Positions 54,509 to 63,713 of a stretch of DNA of 64,000 bases are shown one piece after another. This stretch comes from Sphingomonas alba (GTDB taxonomy: Bacteria > Pseudomonadota > Alphaproteobacteria > Sphingomonadales > Sphingomonadaceae). The position numbers and the translations under genes are program-made. Below the pieces are notes generated by a model. The model was given only the letters and a program-made list of their open reading frames with translations, had not been told where the DNA came from and ran no database searches. Within the stretch, counting starts at the first letter, position 1; every line of letters begins with the position of its first letter. Location of the stretch: assembly GCF_023516555.1 (NCBI RefSeq), contig NZ_JAMGBD010000001.1:1684501-1748500 (forward strand). Direction: 5' to 3'.

Positions 54509-55452
54509 GCGGCCACCGCCTGGTTCTGGGCGTCGCCCATTTCACGGGCCGCCGCCTCGCCGGCGATGGCGACGAAGGCATCGTGCAGGCCTGGCCGCTC
54601 GATGCTCAGGGTCTCGATACCCGCGCCGCCTTCAATCAGCGCCTTGAGCAGCGGCTCGGGGCCGCCGGACGGAAGCTCGAACACCCATTCCTTGCCGACG
54701 CGGCGCGCATCCGCCGGGATCGCGGAGCGCCACGGGCCATCCTCGGCGCGGGTGCGCAAATGGACGATCTGCCGAAGCCGGTTGCGGGCCTCGTCGACGC
54801 CGCCTTCGAATGCGACCTTGCCGCGCGCGATGATAGCGATGCGCTCGCACAGCCGCTCGGCATGGGCGATGACGTGGGTGGAAAAGAGGATGGTCGTGCC
54901 CTCCGACGTTTGCCGCCGGATCAGCGCCTCAAGCTTTTCCTGGTTGATGGCGTCGAGGCCGGAGAAGGGCTCGTCGAGCACGATCAGCTTTGGCTTGTGG
55001 ACGATGGTGCCGAGCAGCTGGACCGTCTGCGCCATGCCCTTGCTCAGGGTGCGGATCGGCTTCTTCGCCCAGTCGCCAAGGCCATGGCTCGCCAGCAATT
55101 CCGCGCCGCGCGCCCTGCCTTCGCGGACCGGAAGGCCGCGCAGCGCACCCATGAAGGCGATGGCTTCGAGGCAGCTCATGGCGGGATAGAGGCCGCGCTC
55201 CTCGGGCAAATAGCCGACCACGTGCGCGGCCTCTAGCGGCCGGTCGTAGCCGAGCAGGCTCCGCTCGCCGGTCGAAGGGTCGATGATGCCGAGCAGCATC
55301 CGCAAGGTCGTCGTCTTGCCGGCGCCATTGGGGCCGAGGATGCCGTAAATCGAGCCGGCCGGGACGGCCAGGCTGACGCCGTCCACCGCCTTGGTGTCCC
55401 CGAAAAATTTCACGAGATCGCGGGCCTCGACGGCCAAAATACTGGCGTTCAT
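54505..55452 (-). CDS. ABC exporter ATP-binding protein (NatA-like)
   Basis: A 315-aa ATPase with Walker A GPNGAGKTT near residue 41, a signature reading LSKGMAQ instead of LSGGQ, Walker B LIVLDEPFSGLD and the switch His (STHV). A C-terminal extension of about 80 residues is typical of the NatA/CcmA-type subfamily. I use ATG 55452; a GTG two codons upstream is possible. It starts 28 bp from the divergent queG. Confidence 0.93.
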   Translation of the reverse strand: MNASILAVEARDLVKFFGDTKAVDGVSLAVPAGSIYGILGPNGAGKTTTLRMLLGIIDPSTGERSLLGYDRPLEAAHVVGYLPEERGLYPAMSCLEAIAFMGALRGLPVREGRARGAELLASHGLGDWAKKPIRTLSKGMAQTVQLLGTIVHKPKLIVLDEPFSGLDAINQEKLEALIRRQTSEGTTILFSTHVIAHAERLCERIAIIARGKVAFEGGVDEARNRLRQIVHLRTRAEDGPWRSAIPADARRVGKEWVFELPSGGPEPLLKALIEGGAGIETLSIERPGLHDAFVAIAGEAAAREMGDAQNQAVAA

Positions 55453-55480
55453 GGCCACTGTGCTAAGCCGCCATCCTTAA

Positions 55481-56563
55481 ATGACAATGACCATCGAGCA
55501 GGAGATCCGCGAAAAAGCGGCCGAATTGGGCTTTATTGCCTGCGGTTTCGCACGCGCTGACTCTGCGCCCCAAGCCGGCGGCGAGCTGATGGACTGGCTC
55601 GGTGACGGCCGGCACGGCGAGATGGGCTGGATGGAGGAGAGGGCGGCGCAGCGCTCATCGCCGCAGGGCCTGTGGCCGGATGCGCGGTCGGTGATTGCGC
55701 TGGCGATGAGCTATGCGCCCGCGGTCGATCCGCTGACGCTGGCGGAGCATCCCGAACGCGCCCGCATCTCGGCCTACGCCCAGGGCGGCGACTATCACAA
55801 GACGGTGAAGAAGGGGCTGAAGGCGCTTGGGCGCTGGATGCACGACCGGTTCGGCGGCGAGCTCAAGGTCTTTGTCGATACGGCGCCGGTGATGGAAAAG
55901 CCCTTGGCAGCGGCCGCGGGCATCGGCTGGCAGGGCAAGCACACCAATTTATTGAGCCGCGAGCATGGCAATTGGCTGTTCCTCGGCATTATCTACACCA
56001 GCCTGGAGCTTCAGCCGGATGAGCCGATGGAAGCCGGGACGCATTGCGGCAGTTGCTCGGCCTGCATCACGGCCTGTCCGACCGGCGCCATCACCGGCCC
56101 ACACCGCATCGATGCGCGGCGGTGCATATCCTACCTCACCATCGAGCATCACGGGCCAATCCCGCATGAGTTTCGTGAGGCGATGGGCAATCGCATCTAC
56201 GGCTGCGACGATTGCCTGGCCGCCTGCCCGTGGAACCGCTTCGCCGACAGTGCCGCCGCCAACCGCGCCTTCCTGCCGCGCGCCGAATTGACCGCACCCA
56301 GGCTCGAAGATTTGCTCGGGCTCGACGACGCCGGCTTCCGCGAAATGTTCTCCGGCTCGCCGATCAAGCGGATCGGCCGCAACCGCTTCGTCCGCAATTG
56401 CCTGATTGCCGCGGGCAACAGCGGGGATGAGTCCCTTGTCGACAAGGTCGCGCCGCTCGTGAGCGACGAGGATCCCGTGGTCGTCGACGCCGCCCAATGG
56501 GCTCTGGAACGCCTATCGTTGCAGAAGGTCGAGGCAGGTGTTGATCGAGATGTCGGCGCCTGA
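55481..56563 (+). CDS. queG: Epoxyqueuosine reductase
   Basis: Cobalamin- and iron-sulfur-dependent last step of queuosine formation in tRNA. The 360-aa protein has two 4Fe-4S motifs: CGSCSACITACP near residue 190 and CDDCLAACPWN near 245. The preceding region (ISAYAQGGDYHKTVKKGLKA) fits the cobalamin-binding domain. A C-terminal HEAT-like tail follows. ATG 55481 begins the standard N-terminus. Its 3' end overlaps the convergent lipoprotein gene by 51 bp. Confidence 0.95.
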   Translation: MTMTIEQEIREKAAELGFIACGFARADSAPQAGGELMDWLGDGRHGEMGWMEERAAQRSSPQGLWPDARSVIALAMSYAPAVDPLTLAEHPERARISAYAQGGDYHKTVKKGLKALGRWMHDRFGGELKVFVDTAPVMEKPLAAAAGIGWQGKHTNLLSREHGNWLFLGIIYTSLELQPDEPMEAGTHCGSCSACITACPTGAITGPHRIDARRCISYLTIEHHGPIPHEFREAMGNRIYGCDDCLAACPWNRFADSAAANRAFLPRAELTAPRLEDLLGLDDAGFREMFSGSPIKRIGRNRFVRNCLIAAGNSGDESLVDKVAPLVSDEDPVVVDAAQWALERLSLQKVEAGVDRDVGA

Positions 56564-56851
56564 GGGCGCGCGGGTGTCGACATGGGCGACGCGGTCGCCG
56601 ATGTGACCGCTTTCCGGATAGAGATAGGCGTCGAGCACGCAGCCGTTGTGCGCCCACTGCAGCTTGGTGCCCGGGCCTTCCTTCACCTGGAAGGTCGGCT
56701 GGCCGAAGCGCGAGACGAGGTCGTTCTCCGTGAAACCGATCATCGTCGTCCCGACCGGCGCTATGGGCCTGGTGACGACCGCCGGCGTCTGCACCTTAGG
56801 GGCGCAGGCGGCGAGGGCTGAAATACCAACGATGATGAACAGGCGACGCAT
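56513..56851 (-). CDS. Small lipoprotein, unknown function
   Basis: A 112-aa precursor with a lipoprotein signal (IIVGISALAAC). The mature domain has FTENDLVSRFGQPTFQVKEG and NGCVLDAYLYP, reminiscent of SmpA/BamE-like folds (a strand-turn with FGxP), but I cannot assign it. ATG 56851 is used. It overlaps the end of queG. Confidence 0.72.
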   Translation of the reverse strand: MRRLFIIVGISALAACAPKVQTPAVVTRPIAPVGTTMIGFTENDLVSRFGQPTFQVKEGPGTKLQWAHNGCVLDAYLYPESGHIGDRVAHVDTRAPSGADISINTCLDLLQR

Positions 56852-56880
56852 GAGCAAGTCATGGCGGTTTTTCTACTGTC

Positions 56881-56947
56881 CGTCATCCCCGCGGAAGCGG
56901 GGACTCAGGAAAAGAAAATCTAGGTTCCCGCTTTCGCGGGAATGACG
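56881..56947. repeat. REP-type inverted repeat pair
   Basis: Two REP-like palindromes of about 24 bp (56881-56904 and 56924-56947) face each other. Each contains the CCCGC...GCGGG hairpin with GTCAT at its outer end. They resemble the common GTCATTCCCGCGAAAGCGGG repeats of proteobacterial genomes. They lie between convergent or tail regions upstream of the kinase gene. Confidence 0.82.
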
Positions 56948-56991
56948 ACTTGGGTAACGGGCCGCTCTCCGGATTCTTGCAGGAAGTTCAA

Positions 56992-57987
56992 ATGACCGCT
57001 CCCCGCCTCGATGTGCTGTGCATCGGCAATGCCATCGTCGACGTCATCGCCGATGCCGACGACCGCTTCATCGAGGAGCAGGGTCTCACCAAGGGCATGA
57101 TGCGCCTGATCGACGACCGCGAGGCGGAGCGGCTCTACGGAGTCATGGGGCCCGGGGTGGAGCAGTCGGGCGGATCGGCCGGCAACACCGCCGCCGGCCT
57201 CGCGGCGCTGGGCTGCAAGACCGGCTACATCGGCCAGGTCGCCGACGACCAGCTCGGCGCCATCTACCAACATGACGTCGAGAGCCTCGGCGTCGACTTC
57301 ATCGTCCCGGCCCGGGCCGACGTCGGCGCCACCGCGCGCTGCCTGATCCTGGTGACGCCCGATGCCCAGCGGACGATGAATACATTCCTCGGCGCGGCGC
57401 AGATGCTGGACAAAGAGGACATCGACCCGGCCGAGGTCGCCGCCGCCGGCATCGTCTATCTCGAAGGCTATTTGTGGGACCCGCCGGTACCGCGCGCGGC
57501 GATGGAGAAGGCGATCGATGCCGCCCATGCCGCCGGCCGCAAGGTCGCCTTCACGCTTTCCGACACCTTCTGCGTCGACCGTCACCGCGACGGCTTCTGG
57601 CAACTGCTGAACGACGGCAAGGTCGACATCCTCTTCGGTAACGAAGCGGAGATCGCTTCGATGGCCGAGGAGAGCGATCTCGATGCCGCCATCGCCAAGG
57701 TCGCCGCCGCCGTGCCCATGCTGGTCGTCACCCGCTCCGAGAACGGCGCCACCGCCATCGCTGGCGGTGAGCGCGCCGATGTCCCGGCCGAACCGATCGA
57801 ACGGCTGATCGATACGACGGGTGCCGGCGACCTGTTCGCCGCCGGCTTCCTCGCCGGCCAGGCATGGGGCAGGAACCTACATGATTCGCTGAAGCTCGGC
57901 GCTATCGCTGCCGCTGAAGTCATCCAGCATTACGGTGCGCGGCCCGAGGCTAATCTCAAGGAACTAGCCGGCGGCCTCCTCGCCTGA
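56992..57987 (+). CDS. PfkB family carbohydrate/adenosine kinase
   Basis: A 331-aa sugar-kinase-fold protein. VLCIGNAIVDVIADADDRFI at the N-terminus and GGSAGNTAAGLAALG near residue 62 are typical of adenosine-kinase-like members. The anion hole and catalytic Asp are in DTTGAGDLFAAGFL near residue 280. Adenosine is the best guess for the substrate; ribose-type sugars are possible. ATG 56992 has AGGAAG upstream. Confidence 0.9.
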   Translation: MTAPRLDVLCIGNAIVDVIADADDRFIEEQGLTKGMMRLIDDREAERLYGVMGPGVEQSGGSAGNTAAGLAALGCKTGYIGQVADDQLGAIYQHDVESLGVDFIVPARADVGATARCLILVTPDAQRTMNTFLGAAQMLDKEDIDPAEVAAAGIVYLEGYLWDPPVPRAAMEKAIDAAHAAGRKVAFTLSDTFCVDRHRDGFWQLLNDGKVDILFGNEAEIASMAEESDLDAAIAKVAAAVPMLVVTRSENGATAIAGGERADVPAEPIERLIDTTGAGDLFAAGFLAGQAWGRNLHDSLKLGAIAAAEVIQHYGARPEANLKELAGGLLA

Positions 57988-57992
57988 CAGAA

Positions 57993-58027
57993 AGGGCGGC
58001 CCCGTCGCCGGGACCGCCCTCTCTTTT
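57993..58027 (+). terminator. Rho-independent terminator
   Basis: A 10-bp stem with one bulge (57993-58002 with 58010-58020), followed by CTCTTTT. It lies 5 bp after the stop of the PfkB gene and faces the convergent permease gene. Confidence 0.88.
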
Positions 58028-58042
58028 GCCCGACGACAGGAA

Positions 58043-59614
58043 CTACGGTCGCATGACCGGCTTGCCGCTCTCGTCGCGCGGCTCGTCTTCAGGGAACAAG
58101 GCCGGTTCGCCGGTCGCGGCGACCTGGTGGCCCTTCGCCAGCTCGGAATTATGCATTCCGTAGACGAAGTAGAGGGCGACCGCTCCGACGATGTACCAGC
58201 CGAAGAAGATCAGCACCTTCGTTTCGACGGTAAAGATCAGCGCGAAGCAGCTGACGATGCCGAGCACCGGGAGCACCGGATAGAGCGGCACCTTATAGCC
58301 ACGCGGAATCTCCGGATGCGTGCGACGGAGCCAGATCACCGTCAGGCAGACGATGCCGAAGGCCGCCAGCGTTCCGACCGAGGTCGCGTCGCCAAGGAAG
58401 TTGATGTCGAAGAAACCGCCGGCAATGGCGACGAGGATTCCGACGACGAGCGTGTTGATCCACGGCGTCCGGAACTTGGGGTGCACGGTCGAGAAGACCT
58501 TCGGCAACAGGCCGTCGCGGGCCATGGTGTAGAAGATCCGGGTCTGGCCATACATCAGCACAAGGATGACCGAGGTGAGGCCAACGATCGCGCCAACTTT
58601 GATCGTTTTTGCAAACCAACCCCACTGCGGCCCGAAGGCGTCGACCGCGACCGCGACCGGATCGGGCACGTTGAGCTTGGTATAAGGTACGATCATCGTC
58701 AGCACGATCGACACCAGAATGTAGATGACCGTGCAGATGACCAAAGATCCGATGATGCCGAACGGCATGTCCTTGGCGGGGTTCTTTGCCTCCTGCCCGG
58801 CCGTCGAAACCGCTTCGAAGCCGATGTAGGCGAAGAAGACGATCGATGCAGCGCGCAGGATTCCGCTCCAGCCGAACTCACCCTTCGCCCCTGTGGGCGG
58901 CGGAATGAACGGATCCCAGTTGGGCAAATAGGTGGGCAGATTCTTGAGCAGGATGAAGCCGCCGACAAGAATGAAGGCGGTCAGGACCGTCACCTTGATG
59001 GCGACGATCGCATTGTTGAACTTGGCCGATTCCGACACGCCGACGACCAGCAGGATCGCCAAAGCCGCGCAGACCAGGAAGGCGGGCAGGTTGAAGACGG
59101 TCGTGATGACGGTCCCGTCGGCCAATTCCTTGGGATGGCCCATCGGACCGGTCAGCGTTGCCGGGATATTGACGCCAATATCGGCGAGCAGGCTTACCAT
59201 ATAGCCCGACCAGCCAACCGAGACGACCGAAGCCGCCAGGCCATATTCGAGCAACAGCAGCGCACCCATGATCCAGGCGGCAAATTCGCCGATGGTGGTG
59301 TAGCTGTACGTATAGGCTGACCCGGAGACGGGCAGGGTTGAAGCCAGTTCGGCATAGCAAAGGCCGGCGAAGGCGCAGACGATGCCGGCGATCACGTAAG
59401 AGATGAGCACGGCCGGACCCGCGTGAAGCGCGGCTGCATTTCCCGTGCGAACGAAAATACCGGCGCCGATGATGCAGCCGATGCCGAGGAAGACGAGGTT
59501 CCAGGGGCCGAGCGAGCGCTTGAGCTCGCTTGTCTGGGTCTCATGCTGAATTTGAGCAACGCTCTTGCGCAGCATGATGCGCCCGAGGAGCCCCCGTGGA
59601 GCGGCAGTGGCCAT
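58043..59614 (-). CDS. APC family amino acid permease
   Basis: A 523-aa transporter with about twelve membrane helices, of the cationic-amino-acid-transporter type. IGCIIGAGIFVRTG near residue 50 is the consensus first-helix motif and FFAYIGFEAVSTAGQEAKNP near residue 270 the sixth. The likely role is proton-coupled amino acid uptake; the substrate is unknown. ATG 59614 is preceded by GAGGG. It is convergent with the PfkB gene. Confidence 0.93.
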   Translation of the reverse strand: MATAAPRGLLGRIMLRKSVAQIQHETQTSELKRSLGPWNLVFLGIGCIIGAGIFVRTGNAAALHAGPAVLISYVIAGIVCAFAGLCYAELASTLPVSGSAYTYSYTTIGEFAAWIMGALLLLEYGLAASVVSVGWSGYMVSLLADIGVNIPATLTGPMGHPKELADGTVITTVFNLPAFLVCAALAILLVVGVSESAKFNNAIVAIKVTVLTAFILVGGFILLKNLPTYLPNWDPFIPPPTGAKGEFGWSGILRAASIVFFAYIGFEAVSTAGQEAKNPAKDMPFGIIGSLVICTVIYILVSIVLTMIVPYTKLNVPDPVAVAVDAFGPQWGWFAKTIKVGAIVGLTSVILVLMYGQTRIFYTMARDGLLPKVFSTVHPKFRTPWINTLVVGILVAIAGGFFDINFLGDATSVGTLAAFGIVCLTVIWLRRTHPEIPRGYKVPLYPVLPVLGIVSCFALIFTVETKVLIFFGWYIVGAVALYFVYGMHNSELAKGHQVAATGEPALFPEDEPRDESGKPVMRP

Positions 59615-59711
59615 GTGTACCAACCCTCTACTGAAAAGTGCCGATTGTTTCGATCGCGGAGCCTAGCGGCTGAAACCGTGAGGGCAATTCAAAAAATCGC
59701 GACAGAAACGC

Positions 59712-60089
59712 TCAGCGCGCCAACATGGGCCCCAGCGGCTGCCCGCCGAAGATGTGGATGTGGAGGTGCGGCACTTCCTGGCCGGCGCGCTTGCCGACGT
59801 TCGACAGGACCCGGTAGCCCTGAGCATCGGCGCCCACCATCTTTGCGACCTCGCCGACCGCCCTTGTCAGCGCCGCAATCTCGACGTCGCTGGCCGTTTC
59901 AGAGAAGTCGTCCCAGCTGACATAAGGTCCCTTGGGGATCACCAGGACATGGACCGGTGCCAAGGGGTTGATGTCGTGGAAGGCGAGGACATGCTCGTTC
60001 TCCATGACTTTCTTGCAGGGTAAATCGCCTTTCAAAATCTTCGCGAAGATGTTCCCATCGTCATAAGGCTGCTTGGAATCGATCGGCAT
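59712..60089 (-). CDS. HIT family protein (HINT/PKCI type)
   Basis: A 125-aa nucleotide hydrolase or transferase. The C-terminal HLHIHIFGG is the histidine triad HxHxHxx that attacks nucleoside phosphoramidates. FAKILKGDLPCKKVMENEHVL is the usual N-terminus. It is divergent from sspB. Confidence 0.95.
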   Translation of the reverse strand: MPIDSKQPYDDGNIFAKILKGDLPCKKVMENEHVLAFHDINPLAPVHVLVIPKGPYVSWDDFSETASDVEIAALTRAVGEVAKMVGADAQGYRVLSNVGKRAGQEVPHLHIHIFGGQPLGPMLAR

Positions 60090-60136
60090 GTCTGTCTCCG
60101 CTTGACCGGCTTGCGCGGCTCGCTACCACGAAATCG

Positions 60137-60622
60137 ATGACCGACGACACGCCTGAAAGCCTGATTCCGTACGATGAGATCGTCCAGGAGGCGCTGCGCC
60201 AGGTGGTGGGCCGCGTTCTGCGCGAGGTCGAGGAGACTGGCGGGCTGCCCGGCGGCCATCATTTTTACATCACTTTCCAGACCCGCATGCCCGGGGTCAG
60301 CATTCCCAAGCATCTCGCCGAGCGCTTCCCCGACGAGATGACGATCGTCATCCAGCACCGCTTCTGGGATTTGAAGGTCGAGGACGACTGGTTCTCGGTC
60401 GGCCTGAGCTTCGGCGGCGTGCCGACGACCGTGTCCGTGCCATTCGAGGCCGTTACCGAATTCGTCGATCCGGCAGTGGACTTCAGCCTGAAGTTCCAGG
60501 CCAATGCGCCGGAGCCGCCGGAAGATCATGACGACGCGGACAATGACGTCCCGGCCGCACCGTCGGCGACGAGCGAAGACGGCTCCAACGTCGTCAACGT
60601 GGATTTCACCCGCAAAAAGTAG
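60137..60622 (+). CDS. sspB: SspB family protein (ClpXP adaptor)
   Basis: A 161-aa adaptor of the alphaproteobacterial SspB type that hands ssrA-tagged proteins to ClpXP. The substrate-binding domain is at about 10-125 (HHFYITFQTRMPGVSIPKHL, FWDLKVEDDWFSVGLSFGG). An acidic linker and the C-terminal VVNVDFTRKK, which resembles the ClpX-binding tail, follow. ATG 60137 is used. Confidence 0.9.
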   Translation: MTDDTPESLIPYDEIVQEALRQVVGRVLREVEETGGLPGGHHFYITFQTRMPGVSIPKHLAERFPDEMTIVIQHRFWDLKVEDDWFSVGLSFGGVPTTVSVPFEAVTEFVDPAVDFSLKFQANAPEPPEDHDDADNDVPAAPSATSEDGSNVVNVDFTRKK

Positions 60623-60647
60623 CTGGTGACGCGTCACCCCGGGCTTG

Positions 60648-60692
60648 GTGATGCAAGCCAGCAATGTTTGGGGAACATTGCGCTTGCATCAC
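60648..60692. repeat. Long hairpin between sspB and fumC
   Basis: Outer 11-bp stem (60648-60658 with 60682-60692), a 2-nt bulge, then an inner 8-bp stem with a 5-nt loop (60661-60681). No T run follows. A second palindrome, TGCCGGA...TCCGGCA at 60731-60749, is of a common REP type. Confidence 0.7.
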
Positions 60693-60730
60693 GGTCTGCC
60701 TTCCTTAAGCCGCCAACAAGAAAAGGCGGA

Positions 60731-60749
60731 TGCCGGATCAGGTCCGGCA
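60731..60749. repeat. REP-type palindrome
   Basis: A 7-bp perfect stem with a 5-nt loop, a sequence type often dispersed in alphaproteobacterial genomes. It ends 16 bp before the fumC start. Confidence 0.6.
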
Positions 60750-60765
60750 TGACGAAGGAAGAACA

Positions 60766-62160
60766 ATGGCCACCAACACCCGTACCGAGACCGACAGTTT
60801 CGGCCCGATCGAAGTCCCCGGCGACAGCTATTGGGGCGCGCAGACCGAGCGCTCGATCGGCAATTTCCCCTTCGGCCCGCGCGAGCAGATGCCGCTGGAG
60901 ATCGTCCACGCGCTCGGCTTCGTGAAGCAGGCCGCGGCCAGGGTGAATGCGCGGCTGGGCCTGCTCGATCCGGAAATCGCCGAAGCCATCCAGCAGGCAG
61001 CCGGCGAAGTGTCGCGGGGCGACCTCGACAGCCAGTTTCCGCTCGTCATCTGGCAGACCGGCTCGGGTACGCAGTCGAACATGAATGCCAATGAGGTGAT
61101 CGCCGGACGCGCCAACGAGAAGCTGACCGGCAATCGTGGCGGCAAGTCGCCGGTTCACCCCAACGACCATGTGAACAAGGGCCAGTCGTCGAACGACAGC
61201 TTTCCGACGGCCATGCATATCGCCGCCGCCATTGGCGTCGTGCGTACGCTGATCCCGGCGCTGAAGCGCATGCACGAGCGACTGGCCGACCAGGCGCTGC
61301 GTTGGGATTCGATCGTCAAGATCGGGCGTACGCATTTGCAGGATGCGACTCCGCTGACGCTTGGCCAGGAATTCTCCGGCTACGCGGCGCAGATGGCCGA
61401 CAATATCGAGCGGGTCGAAAGCGTCCTGCCGCGAGTCCTCAAGCTGGCGCAGGGGGGGACGGCGGTCGGCACAGGCCTCAACGCGCCCAAGGGCTTTGCC
61501 GAGGAGTTCGCCAAGGAAGTTGCCAACCTTACCCAGCTTCCCTTCACCTCGGCGCCGAACAAGTTCGCCGAGCTCGCCGCGCATGACTCGCTGGTCGAGC
61601 TGTCGGGCGTGCTCAACACGATTGCCGTCTCGGTTTCGAAGATCGCCAACGATATCCGCCTGCTCGGCTCCGGCCCGCGTTGCGGGCTTGGCGAGCTGAA
61701 GCTGCCGGAGAACGAGCCGGGCAGCTCGATCATGCCGGGCAAGGTCAACCCGACCCAGTGCGAGATGCTGACGATGGTCGCCGCCCAGGTGATGGGCAAT
61801 CACGTTGCCGTGACCGTCGGCGGCCTGCAAGGCCACATGGAGCTCAACGTCTTCAAGCCGCTGATCGGTGCCAATGTCGTCCGTTCAATCAACCTGCTCA
61901 GCACCGGCATGGTGAGCTTCACCGAGCGTACCCTTGATGGCCTGGAGGCGGACGAGCAGAGGATCGGCGAGCTGATGGGCCGGTCGCTGATGCTGGTGAC
62001 GGCGCTGGCGCCGGAGATCGGCTACGACAATGCGGCGGCCATCGCCAAGCATGCGCACAAGAAGGGAATGACCCTGAAAGAGGCCGGGCTCGACCTCGGC
62101 CTGGTCGATGAGGAAACCTTCGACCGTGTGGTGAAACCCGAGAAGATGCTCGGCCGCTGA
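60766..62160 (+). CDS. fumC: Class II fumarate hydratase
   Basis: Interconverts fumarate and malate in the TCA cycle; iron-independent and heat-stable class. The 464-aa protein has [10 protein letters not shown] near residue 100, [10 protein letters not shown] near 185 and the signature [15 protein letters not shown] near 320 with the catalytic Ser loop. ATG 60766 follows GAAGAACA; the longer upstream frame is REP sequence. Confidence 0.97.
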   Translation: MATNTRTETDSFGPIEVPGDSYWGAQTERSIGNFPFGPREQMPLEIVHALGFVKQAAARVNARLGLLDPEIAEAIQQAAGEVSRGDLDSQFPLVIWQTGSGTQSNMNANEVIAGRANEKLTGNRGGKSPVHPNDHVNKGQSSNDSFPTAMHIAAAIGVVRTLIPALKRMHERLADQALRWDSIVKIGRTHLQDATPLTLGQEFSGYAAQMADNIERVESVLPRVLKLAQGGTAVGTGLNAPKGFAEEFAKEVANLTQLPFTSAPNKFAELAAHDSLVELSGVLNTIAVSVSKIANDIRLLGSGPRCGLGELKLPENEPGSSIMPGKVNPTQCEMLTMVAAQVMGNHVAVTVGGLQGHMELNVFKPLIGANVVRSINLLSTGMVSFTERTLDGLEADEQRIGELMGRSLMLVTALAPEIGYDNAAAIAKHAHKKGMTLKEAGLDLGLVDEETFDRVVKPEKMLGR

Positions 62161-62200
62161 TTTCCTGCTAGAGTGACGTTGAACGGCAGGGGACCTGTTG

Positions 62201-62737
62201 ATGCGCCGCTTTCTTGCCAAGACAGTCGTCTTACTGCCAGCGCTCGTGCTCGCCGGTTGCGGCGGTTCGGGTGCGCGGGTGCAATCGGCATCGGTGACCC
62301 CGGCCGTCATCGCCTCGCCGGTCATGATCAGCGCCGCGGCTTACGTCGCCACGGCCTCCTCGATCGACCTTTATGAAATGCAGTCGGCGCAGCTGGCGCT
62401 CCAGCGCACGCAGGATCCTGCGACCCGGGCACTGGCCGAGACATTGTTGAGCGCGCATCGGGGAACGAGCGCGCAATTGTCTTACGCCGGCCGCCGCCTC
62501 AACCTGCTGCCTTCGGCCTCCCTTGATGCCGAGCATCTCTCGATGCTGAATGCGCTCCAGGCGACGAGCGACTTCGACAATACCTATCGCGCCCAGCAGG
62601 CCATCGTCCTCCAGGAAGGCCTGAAGCTGCATGAGGGTTATGCAAAGTCCGGCGACAGCCCGACTCTGAGGCCGATTGCCGCGAATGCGGAGAATGTGAT
62701 GCGGGCCAATCTGCAGGCTTTGAGGGGATCGCGATGA
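62201..62737 (+). CDS. DUF4142 lipoprotein
   Basis: A 178-aa precursor with a lipoprotein signal (LLPALVLAGC). The domain beginning AAAYVATASSIDLYEMQSAQ followed by LALQRTQDPATRALAETLL is typical of helical ferritin-like DUF4142 proteins of unknown function. ATG 62201 has CAGGGGA upstream. It overlaps the next gene by ATGA. Confidence 0.87.
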   Translation: MRRFLAKTVVLLPALVLAGCGGSGARVQSASVTPAVIASPVMISAAAYVATASSIDLYEMQSAQLALQRTQDPATRALAETLLSAHRGTSAQLSYAGRRLNLLPSASLDAEHLSMLNALQATSDFDNTYRAQQAIVLQEGLKLHEGYAKSGDSPTLRPIAANAENVMRANLQALRGSR

Positions 62738-63126
62738 AGCGCCTGGTGGTTGCGTTTGCGGCGTTAGGAACGACGGGAATGGCACTTGCGTCCTCGCCCT
62801 TTCTGATGGGGGTCTGGGGTGGTCAGCATGCCGGCATCGCCTTCCAGGGCGGCCTGGCGGAAGTAAAGTTCGATTGCGCCGCGGGCAGCATCGACGAACC
62901 CGTCTATCCCGCCAAGGACGGCACATTCACGGCGCGCGGGACTTTCAGGGCAGGGGCGACGGGGCCGGTCAAGGTCGGCCAAATCTTCCGCAGCCAGCCG
63001 GCGACCTATTCGGGGACGGTCAAGAAGCACGTCATGACCTTGTCCATCGAACTGGAGGACGGAACCACCACCGGCCCGTTCACACTCAACGAAAGCGCGC
63101 CGTCGCAGCTGACCCGCTGCCTCTAG
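62734..63126 (+). CDS. Small exported protein, unknown function
   Basis: A 130-aa precursor with a signal peptide (about 1-19, ending ALASS). The mature part has beta-rich repeats (GLAEVKFDCAAGSI, TFTARGTFRAG), with one Cys near the start and one at the end that may pair. No family recognised. It is coupled to the DUF4142 gene by ATGA. Confidence 0.75.
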   Translation: MKRLVVAFAALGTTGMALASSPFLMGVWGGQHAGIAFQGGLAEVKFDCAAGSIDEPVYPAKDGTFTARGTFRAGATGPVKVGQIFRSQPATYSGTVKKHVMTLSIELEDGTTTGPFTLNESAPSQLTRCL

Positions 63127-63133
63127 ATTCGGG

Positions 63134-63652
63134 TCAGAGCTTCCAGCTGAAGCGGGCGCCGATATTGTCGATTCCTGGATTTTGATCACTGAAGATCTGA
63201 GCGTGGCTCATGTGGATCCAGCTGGCTTCGATGCTCATTCGGTCGCTGAACCGATAGCCGATGCCAAGCTCCGGCTCGAACAGAACCCGGCTCCCAAATG
63301 CGATTTTGTCGTCACCGGGCCGGGTGAAGTCGCGCGACGAGCCGGTATGAACGGCGAGCCCGAGGCCTGGCCGGACGAAGACCTTGGTCCCGAATTTGAA
63401 GGCCAAACCCGCAGCCGCATAATGGGTCTTGCCGGCACTGTTGGCGGCGACAAAGACGTAGGGCTGCGGGCCCTTCGGGCTCATCAGCGGGTCCCAGCGA
63501 TAGCCCGCCTGCAGGTCGACGCCGCCCTCGATCCCGCTCTTGTCGAGCGGCGTGTTGATGTCATGGACATAGAGTCCTCCGAAAACTTCGCCGGCGGTTG
63601 CGGGCGATGCAACGACAAGGGCGATCACGGAAAGAGGGATAAGGCGAAACAC
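63134..63652 (-). CDS. PagL-like outer-membrane lipid A deacylase
   Basis: A 172-aa precursor with a signal peptide (about 1-20, ending ATAG) and an eight-stranded outer-membrane beta-barrel. The catalytic HxS (His147, Ser149) appears in WIHMSHAQ, and NPGID follows where PagL has its catalytic Glu, here Asp162. It ends in Trp-Lys-Leu, with the usual aromatic residue near the end. The start is GTG 63652 with GGAGG upstream. Sphingomonads typically carry glycosphingolipids in place of lipopolysaccharide, so the true substrate is open. Confidence 0.82.
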   Translation of the reverse strand: MFRLIPLSVIALVVASPATAGEVFGGLYVHDINTPLDKSGIEGGVDLQAGYRWDPLMSPKGPQPYVFVAANSAGKTHYAAAGLAFKFGTKVFVRPGLGLAVHTGSSRDFTRPGDDKIAFGSRVLFEPELGIGYRFSDRMSIEASWIHMSHAQIFSDQNPGIDNIGARFSWKL

Positions 63653-63713
63653 GGGACTGGCCTCCATTACGGATGCAATGGCCACCAATGCTTGGGAGAG
63701 AAAATCGTGCCGG

